From positions 1,068,718 through 1,132,717 of the forward strand of contig NZ_CP017834.1 in the NCBI RefSeq assembly GCF_001907975.1: DNA of 64,000 nucleotides, given 5' to 3'. Of this stretch, positions 26,375 to 34,727 are shown in pieces; positions within the stretch are counted from its first letter, which is position 1; every line of letters starts with the position of its first letter. Below the pieces are notes generated by a model. That model ran no database searches and had not been told where the DNA came from. It worked only from the letters and a program-made list of their open reading frames with translations. Made by a program: the position numbers and the translations under genes. The DNA comes from Silvanigrella aquatica. Its GTDB lineage: Bacteria; Bdellovibrionota_B; Oligoflexia; Silvanigrellales; Silvanigrellaceae.

Positions 26375-27472
26375 ATGGATATCACGATTTCTAAATATTG
26401 GCAAAGATTTAAAGACAAATTATTTCCGGAACCAGAGATTTATCTTGGTAATCCTACAGAAAGCCATCTTGAGCTGATGCTGATTTTGGATACAATTAAG
26501 ATTGCTGATTTTTTTAATGATTACGCTTCCTGTCCTGGAAGAGGTCGTCCATCTTTGGATAGAGAATGTTTTGCAAAAGCATTTATTGCAAAATCAGTAT
26601 TAAATTTACCAACTACAGTTTCATTAATTGATCGATTAAAAGTAGATATTGTTTTGAGAAGAATTTGTGGTTTTATTAACAAAAATAAACTCCCTTGCGA
26701 AGCCTCATTTAGCAATGCTTTTAAGGAGTTTTCTAAAACAAAATTGGCTGAAAAAATACATGAAGTAATAATAAAAAAATATCATAAGGGAGTTCTGGTT
26801 CACCATATTTCCAGGGATTCAACCGCCATTGAAGTGAGAGAAAAGCCAGAGAAAAAAGAAGCAAAAATTGAATTAAAGAAACGGGCAAGAGGGCGGCCTC
26901 GCAAAGGTGAATTCATTCTAAAAAAGGAACCTTCAATTTTAGAAAAGCAAAAAAATAAAAATTTAAATGAAATGCTTTTGGAGTTACCTGTAAATTGCAA
27001 TATTGGATCTAAAAAAAATTCTAAAGGCTATAGTTATTCATGGATTGGCTATAAATTGCATATCGATACAGGGGATTATGGAATTCCAATAAGCTGTTTA
27101 TTAACTTCAGCCTCGGTTCATGACAACAATGTTTCTTTACCACTTGAAATGATCACTGGTAATAGAATATCGAGCTTATATACCCTTATGGATTCAGCAT
27201 ATGATTCTAGCATAATAAAAGAAGATATTATTGCGAGAGGAAAAGTTCATGTTATTGAGCATAATCCTCGCAGAGGAGAAAAAATTGAATTCGACCCTCC
27301 AAAATCTGAACGCTATAAGTTTAGAGCAGGAGCAGAAAGAACAAATGCGCTTCTAAAAGATAGTTACGGTGGAAATTCAATAATGGTAAAAAGCCCATCT
27401 AAAGTAATGTGCCATTTAATGTTTGGTATTATTTGTATTTCAGCGATGCAAATAGCAAGAGCCATAATTTAA
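26375..27472 (+). CDS. DDE transposase (IS5/IS1182-like, DUF772 plus DDE_Tnp_1)
   Basis: The N-terminal DUF772-like segment (GRGRPSLDRECFAKAFIAKSVL split over the GRP loop, then LRRICGF) is followed by a Lys/Arg-rich linker with RARGRPRKGE, an AT-hook-like DNA contact, and a DDE core: Asp in ISRDSTAIEV, Asp in TLMDSAYDSS and Glu in RAGAERTNALLKD. The start is ATG 26375, with AGGAG 9 nt upstream; an earlier in-frame ATG at 26357 lacks a site. No frameshift is seen, so the enzyme looks functional. Confidence 0.92.
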   Translation: MDITISKYWQRFKDKLFPEPEIYLGNPTESHLELMLILDTIKIADFFNDYASCPGRGRPSLDRECFAKAFIAKSVLNLPTTVSLIDRLKVDIVLRRICGFINKNKLPCEASFSNAFKEFSKTKLAEKIHEVIIKKYHKGVLVHHISRDSTAIEVREKPEKKEAKIELKKRARGRPRKGEFILKKEPSILEKQKNKNLNEMLLELPVNCNIGSKKNSKGYSYSWIGYKLHIDTGDYGIPISCLLTSASVHDNNVSLPLEMITGNRISSLYTLMDSAYDSSIIKEDIIARGKVHVIEHNPRRGEKIEFDPPKSERYKFRAGAERTNALLKDSYGGNSIMVKSPSKVMCHLMFGIICISAMQIARAII

Positions 27473-27652
27473 ATTGATCAAATAAACTCTAAAATACAGA
27501 TTACTCTTTTAAGAAATTTAGAGGAGTAAATTTATTTGCAATAAATAAGGAACTATTTATAAAAATACATTTATCAAATTTCTTTCAATTTATTTTGCAT
27601 TATATTTGAACAAAAAAATATTTTTATTCAATTTTGCTAGGGGCATTTTTAG

Positions 27653-27670
27653 GAATTTTTAAATTGCCTC
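27653..27670 (-). repeat. Right terminal inverted repeat of the 1412-bp IS
   Basis: Exact reverse complement of 26259-26276. It is followed directly by the second TGAT copy. The region 27473-27652 inside the IS is non-coding and AT-rich. Confidence 0.93.
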
Positions 27671-27677
27671 TGATGAT

Positions 27678-28220
27678 ATGATTTATATAAAATGGATTAA
27701 AGAGATGAAGCGCGCCATTCAATCAGGTGATAAGTTTATAAAATCTTTACCCATAACTGAAAAAGAAACATTAGATAAATCTCCAAAAAATTTATTTCCA
27801 AAATCTGAAAATAAAAAGGTCATCATTTTAACGAATGCGGCTTGTTATTCAGCATGTGATGCCTTTGTGGCTCTTATGAAAGATCAAAATTTAACCACTA
27901 AAATTATTGGTGAGCAAAAATATACGGGCGGCGGAGGAGCTAATGTTTTAAATTGGAATAAAATGCAAAAACATAAAGTATTTGATTACGAATTTGAAAA
28001 CTCTATGGACATGAATTTTTCCTGGCGTGCTATGCAAAGTCGCCTCCCCGATGGCACTTATCGCACTATCGAAGGTAAGGGTACTGAAGTGGATTGTGTT
28101 ATTCCAAAAACAGTGGACGATATTAAATTTTCAAATCCAGCTGATATCGTTAAAAATAGAACCTATGTAGAAAGAATTTTACAAAATATTGATAATGATA
28201 CTCTGTGTGTCAATAAATAA
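27678..28220 (+). pseudogene. 3' part of the IS-interrupted S41 lipoprotein peptidase (catalytic serine half)
   Basis: This half carries VIILTNAACYSACDAFVALM, where the Ser of CYSACD fits the S41 nucleophile, and IIGEQKYTGGGGAN, a likely oxyanion or general-base region. Native sequence resumes at 27671 with the TGAT copy, and the frame continues Asp-Met-Ile-Tyr-Ile from 27675. The ATG at 27678 has no good ribosome site, so it is unlikely to be made separately. Cysteines at CYSAC, DC (VDCVIP) and the C-terminal LCVNK suggest disulfides in the exported parent protein. Confidence 0.88.
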
Positions 28221-28235
28221 TAAAATAAAAATATT

Positions 28236-28271
28236 GAAATTAAGCATTTTTAAAAATTAATGCTTAATTTC
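28236..28271. terminator. AT-rich hairpin between the peptidase remnant and the convergent permease
   Basis: GAAATTAAGCA (28236-28246) pairs with TGCTTAATTTC (28261-28271), and the loop itself contains TTTTTAAAAA. It overlaps the 3' end of the permease gene. The weak GC content makes its strength uncertain. Confidence 0.5.
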
Positions 28272-29837
28272 TTGAATATTTTCTAAAATACGCTTTTTAT
28301 TTAGTGACAGTTTACAAGCAATAAAGAAAATAAAGATGCTAAATATTACCGCAACAATATTCCCCTTTATCATAGTGAGCTGTCCTGTTCCATTTCCAAA
28401 GGTGGAAAAATAATTAATAGCAGCAAAGCCTATTAAATATAAGAATATCCAGGAAGCTCCTTTTAAATCGAGATTTTTAAAGAGTATTTTGTTTTTGCGA
28501 AATATATAAGTTGAATATATAATTGCAAATAAAAAGACAACACAAGTTAATTTTAAAAGTACAGTAAAGCCTATCCAGTGCATCATAAGTCCACAAATGC
28601 AAAAGGCAATAAGTGAAATTATTTTATAAAGTGGGAGTTTAAATACTCTTTTTCCTTCAGGATACTTGTCGCGCAATACCATTAAGGCAATAGGCGTGAC
28701 AGACAAAGTAACAACATAAGAAGAAGTTAAAAAAGTCACCATTTCTTTCCAGCCGGGAAAAGGAAAGAGTAATAATAAACCGATGCCAAAACAAACCCAC
28801 AACGATTTTTCAGGTGCGCCATATTTATTAAGTTTTGTTACAAAATGAGGTGCAGCGTGAATTGTTCCTAAGCTGTGCATGACGCGGGCGGTGGTCGATG
28901 CCATCATGAGACCAGAACCAAAGGGAGAAACAATAGCGTCAATGTAAAGTAGCGTGCAAAGTAACGTGAGTCCTGCGGCAAAGGCCAGTCCTGCAAAGGG
29001 GCCAAAATCACCAATGAATGTTAATTTATCCCATCCTTGAGCCAGTGAAGTTTCGGGTACAGCCACAACGAAAGCAAGCTGTATGAGAGCATAAAGGCAG
29101 GTTACAATTAATATAGAACTTATAATTGCTATGGGTATATTTTTTTGTGGATTTTTTGTTTCTCCCGCTAAAATAATTCCCGATTGGAATCCGCCAAAGG
29201 CAAAAATAATTCCACCTACGGACAGACTTGCCATAATCCCTTGAATTCCAAAAGGAGCAAAGCCATTAAATTCCGTAATATTTGAAAAACTGCTGTGTGA
29301 TCCGAAAATAAAGGCAAAGGAAATAATTAAAGGAACAAAAAGTTTCCAAATTGTGGCAAGAGAATTCGCACGAGTTAATAATTTAACACTAAAATTATTA
29401 ATTAAAATAATAATAAACAAAATTAAAATAGCTGCTATATAACCTATTATTGATAATTCGGATTTACCCTGCAAATTTTGATTAACAAAAATAGGAAAAT
29501 AATTACTAGAATATTGCACAACTGCTAACGATTCTATGGGAGCAATTGTGACAAAACACAGAAAATATATCCAACCAGTTACTATCCCTGTAAATTTGCC
29601 ATGGGTAAAAAAAGAGTAACTGGTTAGACCACCCATCATAGGAAACAAAGAGGATAATTCAGAAAACACGAGAGCAATGAAAATGAAAAACAAACCGCCT
29701 ACGAGCCAAGAAAGAATAGAGGCGGGACCGGCCATTTGTGCTGCATATAAAGGGCCAAACAGCCAGCCTGAGCCGATCATACTTCCTACGGATGCAAGAG
29801 TGACTCCCAACAAACCTATATTTCTCTTTGGTAACAC
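28257..29837 (-). CDS. APC-superfamily amino acid permease
   Basis: About 12-14 hydrophobic helices are present with the APC signature at the N-terminus (ASVGSMIGSGWLFGPLYAAQMAG), GGIIFAFGGFQSGIILAGETKNPQKNIP and the conserved small-residue helices. The substrate is unknown; the proline dehydrogenase gene just upstream makes an amino acid plausible. The start is set at GTG 29837, preceded by CAGGAG at 6 nt. A TTG at 29879 lies at the predicted transcription start and cannot be used efficiently. The protein is then 526 residues. Confidence 0.88.
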   Translation of the reverse strand: MLPKRNIGLLGVTLASVGSMIGSGWLFGPLYAAQMAGPASILSWLVGGLFFIFIALVFSELSSLFPMMGGLTSYSFFTHGKFTGIVTGWIYFLCFVTIAPIESLAVVQYSSNYFPIFVNQNLQGKSELSIIGYIAAILILFIIILINNFSVKLLTRANSLATIWKLFVPLIISFAFIFGSHSSFSNITEFNGFAPFGIQGIMASLSVGGIIFAFGGFQSGIILAGETKNPQKNIPIAIISSILIVTCLYALIQLAFVVAVPETSLAQGWDKLTFIGDFGPFAGLAFAAGLTLLCTLLYIDAIVSPFGSGLMMASTTARVMHSLGTIHAAPHFVTKLNKYGAPEKSLWVCFGIGLLLLFPFPGWKEMVTFLTSSYVVTLSVTPIALMVLRDKYPEGKRVFKLPLYKIISLIAFCICGLMMHWIGFTVLLKLTCVVFLFAIIYSTYIFRKNKILFKNLDLKGASWIFLYLIGFAAINYFSTFGNGTGQLTMIKGNIVAVIFSIFIFFIACKLSLNKKRILENIQEIKH

Positions 29838-29882
29838 GACGGACTCCTGAATGCGGAAGGGTTTTTGGTGATTCCGCAAACT

Positions 29883-29910
29883 ATTATGCTAGTATGTGTT
29901 ATAAAGTCAA
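29883..29910 (-). promoter_or_regulatory. Promoter of the APC permease
   Basis: On the minus strand TTGACT (29910-29905) and CATAAT (29888-29883) are 16 bp apart. The predicted start near 29876 places the Shine-Dalgarno of GTG 29837 in a short leader and argues against the longer ORF. Confidence 0.6.
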
Positions 29911-29938
29911 GGGATTTTGTTTTAACTCAAAAGAACGA

Positions 29939-30787
29939 CTAGGATTTGAATAAATTCTTAAGGACAAAAAAGACGTTTTCTTTACGTTCTGTGAGTCTTC
30001 TTGAATAGTAGGCTTGCCAATCTTCGCCATAGGGAACGTAGATGGTCATATTATGACCTTTTTCACGGAGGCGATGCCAGGTTTTTTCGCGCATTCCATA
30101 AAGCATTTGAAATTCGTAGCGATCATTAGGTATTTTATTTTTTTCAATAAAACTTATACAATATTCAATAACTTCATCATCATGGCTTGCTATGCAAACG
30201 CGTCTACCATTCAAAAGAAGCTTTTCAATTAGTTTCTTATAATTTTCTACTATAAGAGGCATTTTTTGTAGGGCTTTTTCAGGTGCTTCTTTATAAGCGC
30301 CCTTGCACAAGCGGATTTTGCCGTTAGCCGCGAGAATGCGGTTGATGTCCGCTTCCGTTCTAAGAAGATAAGCTTGTAGTACGATTTCGGGGCTTTTAAA
30401 TTCTTTCGCAGCGCGCTCATACATGGCAATGGTGCGTTCTGTGTAATCGGTACCTTCCATGTCCATGGCAACACGAATGTTATTTTCATCAGCAATTTTA
30501 AGAATACGCGAGAGGTTTTCGTAACAAAACTCGTGATCAATATCGAGACCCAGCATTGTTAACTTAACAGAAACATAGCAATCGATTTTTTTTTCAGCAA
30601 TTCGTTTTAATAGAATGTCATACTCTTCAACAAACTTTAAGGCTTGAGGTTTATCTTTAATGTTTTCGCCTAGGACATCTAAAGTAACGGAGATTTTTTT
30701 TTCGTTTAATTTTTCAACGACAGTGAAAGCTTCTTCACAGTTTGATCCGGAAACAAAGCGTTTTGCGTAGAATGGTATGCTTCCCAT
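29939..30787 (-). CDS. Proline dehydrogenase (monofunctional PutA/FadM type)
   Basis: A TIM-barrel FAD enzyme of 282 residues is seen. It begins GSIPFYAKRFVSGSN and contains VTLDVLGE, VSVKLTMLGLDID, the lysine-bearing IRLCKGAY, CIASHDDEVI, the flavin/substrate signature YEFQMLYGMR and YVPYGEDWQAYYSRRL with the paired Arg that holds the substrate carboxylate. It oxidises proline to P5C and feeds electrons to the quinone pool. No P5C dehydrogenase is adjacent. The start is ATG 30787, with GAGGG 7 nt upstream; the earlier in-frame codon gives a Tyr-rich extension without a site. The APC permease downstream has its own promoter. Confidence 0.9.
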   Translation of the reverse strand: MGSIPFYAKRFVSGSNCEEAFTVVEKLNEKKISVTLDVLGENIKDKPQALKFVEEYDILLKRIAEKKIDCYVSVKLTMLGLDIDHEFCYENLSRILKIADENNIRVAMDMEGTDYTERTIAMYERAAKEFKSPEIVLQAYLLRTEADINRILAANGKIRLCKGAYKEAPEKALQKMPLIVENYKKLIEKLLLNGRRVCIASHDDEVIEYCISFIEKNKIPNDRYEFQMLYGMREKTWHRLREKGHNMTIYVPYGEDWQAYYSRRLTERKENVFFVLKNLFKS

Positions 30788-30880
30788 AAATGATCCCTCA
30801 TTAAATTTATAATAATAAAAAAACACCTGACGTAGTCTTTTTTACAATAATTATGAGGAATGACAACTTGATGAGGTTAT

Positions 30881-31132
30881 TTATTTGTGGGGTTTGTCTG
30901 AGATGTGGCGAAGTTCGGAAATGAGCTGATTTATTCTTTGGACACTCGCTTTGATATTATGAATTCTTGTGGATAATTCTATTTCTTCAAGCGGTCTTGG
31001 TATGTTTGCGGAAACCGTATGCAAAGAAGTTTCTTGGGTAGATGCATTTTCTTGCATTATTCTTTTCTTGCGTAATTTAAAAAATTCAAAATCAAGAATG
31101 TTTTTTTTATCATTTAGACTATTATTTTGCAT
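30881..31132 (-). CDS. Small charged protein of unknown function (83 aa)
   Basis: No family is recognised. The C-terminal half is amphipathic and probably helical or coiled coil (LEEIELSTRIHNIKASVQRINQLISEL). There is no signal peptide or membrane segment. The ATG 31132 has AAGGA at a long 12 nt, and an internal ATG at residue 26 is possible. It follows the 65-residue gene by 48 bp on the same strand, so they may be co-transcribed. Confidence 0.5.
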   Translation of the reverse strand: MQNNSLNDKKNILDFEFFKLRKKRIMQENASTQETSLHTVSANIPRPLEEIELSTRIHNIKASVQRINQLISELRHISDKPHK

Positions 31133-31180
31133 TTTTTATTTCATTCCTTGACGACAAGGTGGTTTCCGCAAGATTACCAA

Positions 31181-31378
31181 TTACTTTATTCTATAACTTT
31201 TCATAACATTCTTATTTGCTTGTTCACGTTCTTTGCGAAGTCTTTCTTGATTTGCTTTGTTACGTGCGGCGTTTTTTTCAAAGTTATTTTTTTCATCTTG
31301 ATTGATTGTTGTTGATTTTGTCATATTCGAATTTTCTCTAATGACTTTCCTTGAGAAAATATCAATTACGTCTCCCAT
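31181..31378 (-). CDS. Small basic protein with an N-terminal VIDIFSRK motif (65 aa)
   Basis: The start MGDVIDIFSRKVI resembles the opening of small proteins seen in several Gram-negative groups, whose function I cannot name. The remainder is Lys/Asn/Arg/Glu-rich and likely helical. AAAGGGG lies 9 nt before ATG 31378, a good site. It is upstream of the 83-residue gene in the same direction. Confidence 0.55.
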   Translation of the reverse strand: MGDVIDIFSRKVIRENSNMTKSTTINQDEKNNFEKNAARNKANQERLRKEREQANKNVMKSYRIK

Positions 31379-31837
31379 GGATTTTTACCCCTTTAAAAAA
31401 GCATTCAAGAATTTAGCCTCGGCTTCGATTGAGCTGAGATAAATTTAATAATTTGTCAGTGAAAACAAAGTGTAATAATGGAACTTACGGTGGTGATTTG
31501 GCGAAAGGCAAAACACACTTTGCACATTAAAAGAGCTAATAGAAAATAGGGAGAGTTACAAGTAGAAGCTATCATTTTGAGCAATATTTTTTAAGTATCT
31601 GTAATTATTAAATATTGTAGATGTTGAGTTTTTTTCAAATCAACAATCTTAATGAAATTTTTGACATAATTCGTATTTTTTTAAAGAGTCTTAAGGATTG
31701 TTGCTGGCTCATTTTAATTTTAAAGTGGCAAATATATAATTGTCAATTTACAATTATTAGAGAATGAGCTAAATGTGGCGATGTGGAATGGAGAATATTC
31801 TATGTCCAATCTATTTAAGGGCAAGGAGAAATATTGC
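31379..31837. promoter_or_regulatory. Long non-coding leader region upstream of ppdK with an AT-rich dyad
   Basis: This 459-bp gap holds a short hairpin (31418-31424 with 31432-31438), a TTGACA near 31670 without a well-spaced -10, a TATAAT-like box (31735-31740), and a perfect dyad ATAATTGT-N6-ACAATTAT (31736-31757) about 80 bp before the ppdK start. An open frame from 31775 runs into ppdK but lacks a ribosome site. No RNA gene or other ORF is supported. Confidence 0.4.
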
Positions 31838-34441
31838 ATGAAATTTGTTTATTTTTTTGGTTGTGGATTTGCCGATGGCAATGCCTCTATGAAATCGGAA
31901 TTAGGGGGAAAAGGTGCAAATTTAGCTGAAATGACTTCCCTTAAATTACCTGTTCCGGCAGGATTTACAATTTCTACAAAGGTCTGTTTAGATTATATAA
32001 AAGGAGCAGGTACTTTTTCTCCTGAATTAAAAGCAGAAGTGGAATCTGCAATGAAAAAGACAGAAGAGGCTATGGGGGCTAGGTTCGCAGACTCTCTTAA
32101 CCCCTTGCTTGTGAGTGTGCGTTCCGGGGCTCGGGTTTCTATGCCAGGAATGATGGATACGGTATTAAATTTAGGACTGAATCCTACCACAGCGGAAGCC
32201 TTGGCTAAAAAAACCTCTAATCCTCGCTTTGCTTATGATTCCTACAGACGTTTTATTCAAATGTATTCGAATGTTGTGAAAGAACTGGAAACTCACTACA
32301 TGGAAGACGCCTTTGATTCTCTTAAAAAACAAAAAGGATATCTTGAAGACACTGACCTCAATGCCGATGATTTAAAAGAACTTATTGAAACATTTAAATT
32401 GATTTATAAAAAACACATTGGCGAAGCTTTTCCAGATGATCCTTATGAACAACTTTGGACGGCCATTGGAGCTGTATTTAAAAGTTGGAATTGTTCTCGT
32501 GCGAAAAAATATCGTGAAATTCATTCCATACCAAACGAATGGGGAACTGCCGTTAATGTCTGTTCCATGGTTTATGGAAATATGGGAGAAAACTCAGGAA
32601 CGGGCGTTTGTTTTACACGTGATCCCTCAACCGGAGAAAATGTATTTTACGGAGAGTATTTGATCAATGCTCAAGGTGAGGATGTTGTTGCTGGTATTCG
32701 CACTCCTAAAACGCTTTTATTACTTGAAAAAGACATGCCTGAAGTCTTTGTTCAACTTGAGGAAGTGAGATCAAAATTAGAGAGACACTATCGTGATGTG
32801 CAGGATATTGAATTCACCATTCAAGAAGGTAAATTGTACTTATTGCAAACGCGCAATGCGAAAAGAACAACGCAAGCCGCACTCAAAATTGCTATCGATT
32901 TTGCAAAAGAAGGGACAATCACCAAGCAAGAAGCACTTTTAAGAGTCAATCCTCAAGATTTGGATAAGCTTTTGCATCCCACCCTCGATCCGAGAGCTCA
33001 TAAGCAAGTCATCGCTAAAGGCTTGCCTGCGTCTCCAGGCGCTGTTTCAGGAAGAGCTGTGTTTACAGCTGTGGAAGCAGAAAGTTGGGCGGCTCGTGGG
33101 GAAATGGTGGTGCTCGTGCGCGATGAAACTTCCCCTGAAGATATTGGTGGTATGTATGCCTCTCAGGGCTTTTTAACGGCAAGGGGAGGAATGACTTCCC
33201 ATGCTGCTGTTGTTGCCCGGCAAATGGGCAAATGCTGCGTGGCGGGCTGTTCTTCTTTAAATATTTCACTCTCAAATAAATCTGTAAAAGTGGCCGGAAT
33301 TGAAATTCTCGAAGGGGATTGGATTACTTTGGATGGTTCTACGGGTGAAGTCATGCTTGGCAAAGTAGAAACAAAAAATGCGGAGTTGAGCAGTGATTTT
33401 GCAACGTATATGGGATGGGCAAAAGAATATAGAAAGCTAAAAGTCAGGGCAAATGCAGATACCCCCCGTGATGCTCAATATGCTCGTAGTTTTGGTGCGG
33501 AAGGCATTGGGCTGTGCCGAACAGAGCATATGTTTTTTGATGAAAACAGATTGCCTGTTGTGAGACAAATGATCTTGTCTAAAAATCGAGCTGAGCGTAA
33601 GGAAGCTCTCGATAAATTACTTCCTTTTCAAAGAGATGATTTTGTTGGAATTTTAAGTGCGATGGAAGGCTTTGAAGTTACCATCCGTTTATTGGATCCT
33701 CCTTTGCATGAGTTTTTGCCTCATACTGATAAGGATATGATGACCTTATCAAATCAACTTGGTTTTTCTGCGGATGAAATTAAACAGAGGGTAAAAGCAC
33801 TCTATGAAGCCAATCCTATGCTCGGACACCGCGGCTGTCGTTTGGGTATCTCTCATCCTGAAATATATGAAATGCAAGTGAAAGCTATCGTAGAAGCTGT
33901 TGAAAAATGTCGTTCTCAAGGAAAAAAAGTCTTTCCTGAAATCATGATACCTCTCGTTGGGGAAGCTGAGGAGCTGCGTTGGCTTAAAGATCGACTTATT
34001 AAAATTGCGCCGCAAATTCCTTTTGGAACCATGATTGAAGTACCAAGGGCGGCTCTTACGGCAAATAAAATTGCAAAGCATGCGGACTTTTTTAGTTTTG
34101 GTACAAATGATTTAACTCAGACGACATATGGTTTCAGCCGTGATGATTCCGCTCCCTTTTTAAGAGTTTACAAGCAAGAAAATATTCTAACAGAAGATCC
34201 TTTTGCTGTTCTCGATCAAGAAGGTGTGGGGCAATTGGTAAAATTGGCTTGTGAATTGGGGCGTTCCATAAATTCTAATTTAAAATTAGGTATTTGCGGT
34301 GAACATGGAGGAGAGCCTTCTAGTGTGAAATTCTGCCATAAAATTGGACTGAATTATGTTAGTTGCTCTCCTTTTCGGATTCCCATAGCTATGCTTGCTG
34401 CAGCTCAAGAGGCTGTTGTTGATTTTAAAGAAACTGCATAA
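31838..34441 (+). CDS. ppdK: Pyruvate, phosphate dikinase
   Basis: The 867-residue protein has the three PPDK parts. The ATP-grasp domain covers about 1-350 (ELGGKGANLAEM, VSVRSGARVSMPGMMDTVLNLG, TGVCFTRDPSTGE). The phosphohistidine swivel domain (about 400-510) contains GGMTSHAAVVARQMGKCCV, with the catalytic His in TSHAA. The PEP/pyruvate TIM barrel (about 525-867) contains GIGLCRTEHMFF, GHRGCRLG, FGTNDLTQ and CGEHGGEPSS. It interconverts pyruvate + ATP + Pi and PEP + AMP + PPi. The start is ATG 31838, with AAGGAG 9 nt upstream. A strong terminator follows, so it is monocistronic. Confidence 0.96.
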   Translation: MKFVYFFGCGFADGNASMKSELGGKGANLAEMTSLKLPVPAGFTISTKVCLDYIKGAGTFSPELKAEVESAMKKTEEAMGARFADSLNPLLVSVRSGARVSMPGMMDTVLNLGLNPTTAEALAKKTSNPRFAYDSYRRFIQMYSNVVKELETHYMEDAFDSLKKQKGYLEDTDLNADDLKELIETFKLIYKKHIGEAFPDDPYEQLWTAIGAVFKSWNCSRAKKYREIHSIPNEWGTAVNVCSMVYGNMGENSGTGVCFTRDPSTGENVFYGEYLINAQGEDVVAGIRTPKTLLLLEKDMPEVFVQLEEVRSKLERHYRDVQDIEFTIQEGKLYLLQTRNAKRTTQAALKIAIDFAKEGTITKQEALLRVNPQDLDKLLHPTLDPRAHKQVIAKGLPASPGAVSGRAVFTAVEAESWAARGEMVVLVRDETSPEDIGGMYASQGFLTARGGMTSHAAVVARQMGKCCVAGCSSLNISLSNKSVKVAGIEILEGDWITLDGSTGEVMLGKVETKNAELSSDFATYMGWAKEYRKLKVRANADTPRDAQYARSFGAEGIGLCRTEHMFFDENRLPVVRQMILSKNRAERKEALDKLLPFQRDDFVGILSAMEGFEVTIRLLDPPLHEFLPHTDKDMMTLSNQLGFSADEIKQRVKALYEANPMLGHRGCRLGISHPEIYEMQVKAIVEAVEKCRSQGKKVFPEIMIPLVGEAEELRWLKDRLIKIAPQIPFGTMIEVPRAALTANKIAKHADFFSFGTNDLTQTTYGFSRDDSAPFLRVYKQENILTEDPFAVLDQEGVGQLVKLACELGRSINSNLKLGICGEHGGEPSSVKFCHKIGLNYVSCSPFRIPIAMLAAAQEAVVDFKETA

Positions 34442-34478
34442 ACGCATCTTTTTTTAGGTGATTATCAATTTGTGAATG

Positions 34479-34516
34479 ATTAAAACTAATGTATTTATAC
34501 ATTAGTTTTAATGTTT
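34479..34516 (+). terminator. Terminator of ppdK
   Basis: A perfect 15-bp stem (ATTAAAACTAATGTA, 34479-34493, with 34498-34512) with a 4-nt loop is followed by GTTTTA. It is AT-rich but long. Confidence 0.75.
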
Positions 34517-34727
34517 TATAGATAAAAAATTAATGTTTATCAGACTTTAAATGCTCCTGAATATAGCTTAATTGTCTAAAACATCATCATTTAAGTTCTA
34601 ATTTACATCTAAAAGCTCTTTAATTGTATCATAATCACTTAAGCGATTTTAACTTACCCTTAGACTGTGCTAACAGAGTGAGTGTTGTGAGTTTAGAGGA
34701 ATCCAATTTATTTGAAGAGGTTTTTGA

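Larger units (their letters stand above)
26259..27670 (+). mobile_element. IS5/IS1182-type insertion sequence, 1412 bp, with perfect 18-bp terminal repeats and TGAT target duplication
   Basis: The terminal inverted repeat GAGGCAATTTAAAAATTC (26259-26276) is matched exactly, reversed, at 27653-27670. The flanks are TGAT (26255-26258) and TGAT (27671-27674). One transposase gene fills the middle. A small hairpin (TTCGCT/AGCGAA, 26295-26311) lies just inside the left end, ahead of the transposase. The element splits an S41 peptidase gene. Perfect ends and an intact duplication point to a recent insertion. Confidence 0.93.

Noticed and set aside
31775-31837. N-terminal extension of PPDK starting at 31775
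   Set aside because: There is no Shine-Dalgarno at 31775, whereas AAGGAG lies 9 nt before ATG 31838, where PPDK similarity begins.
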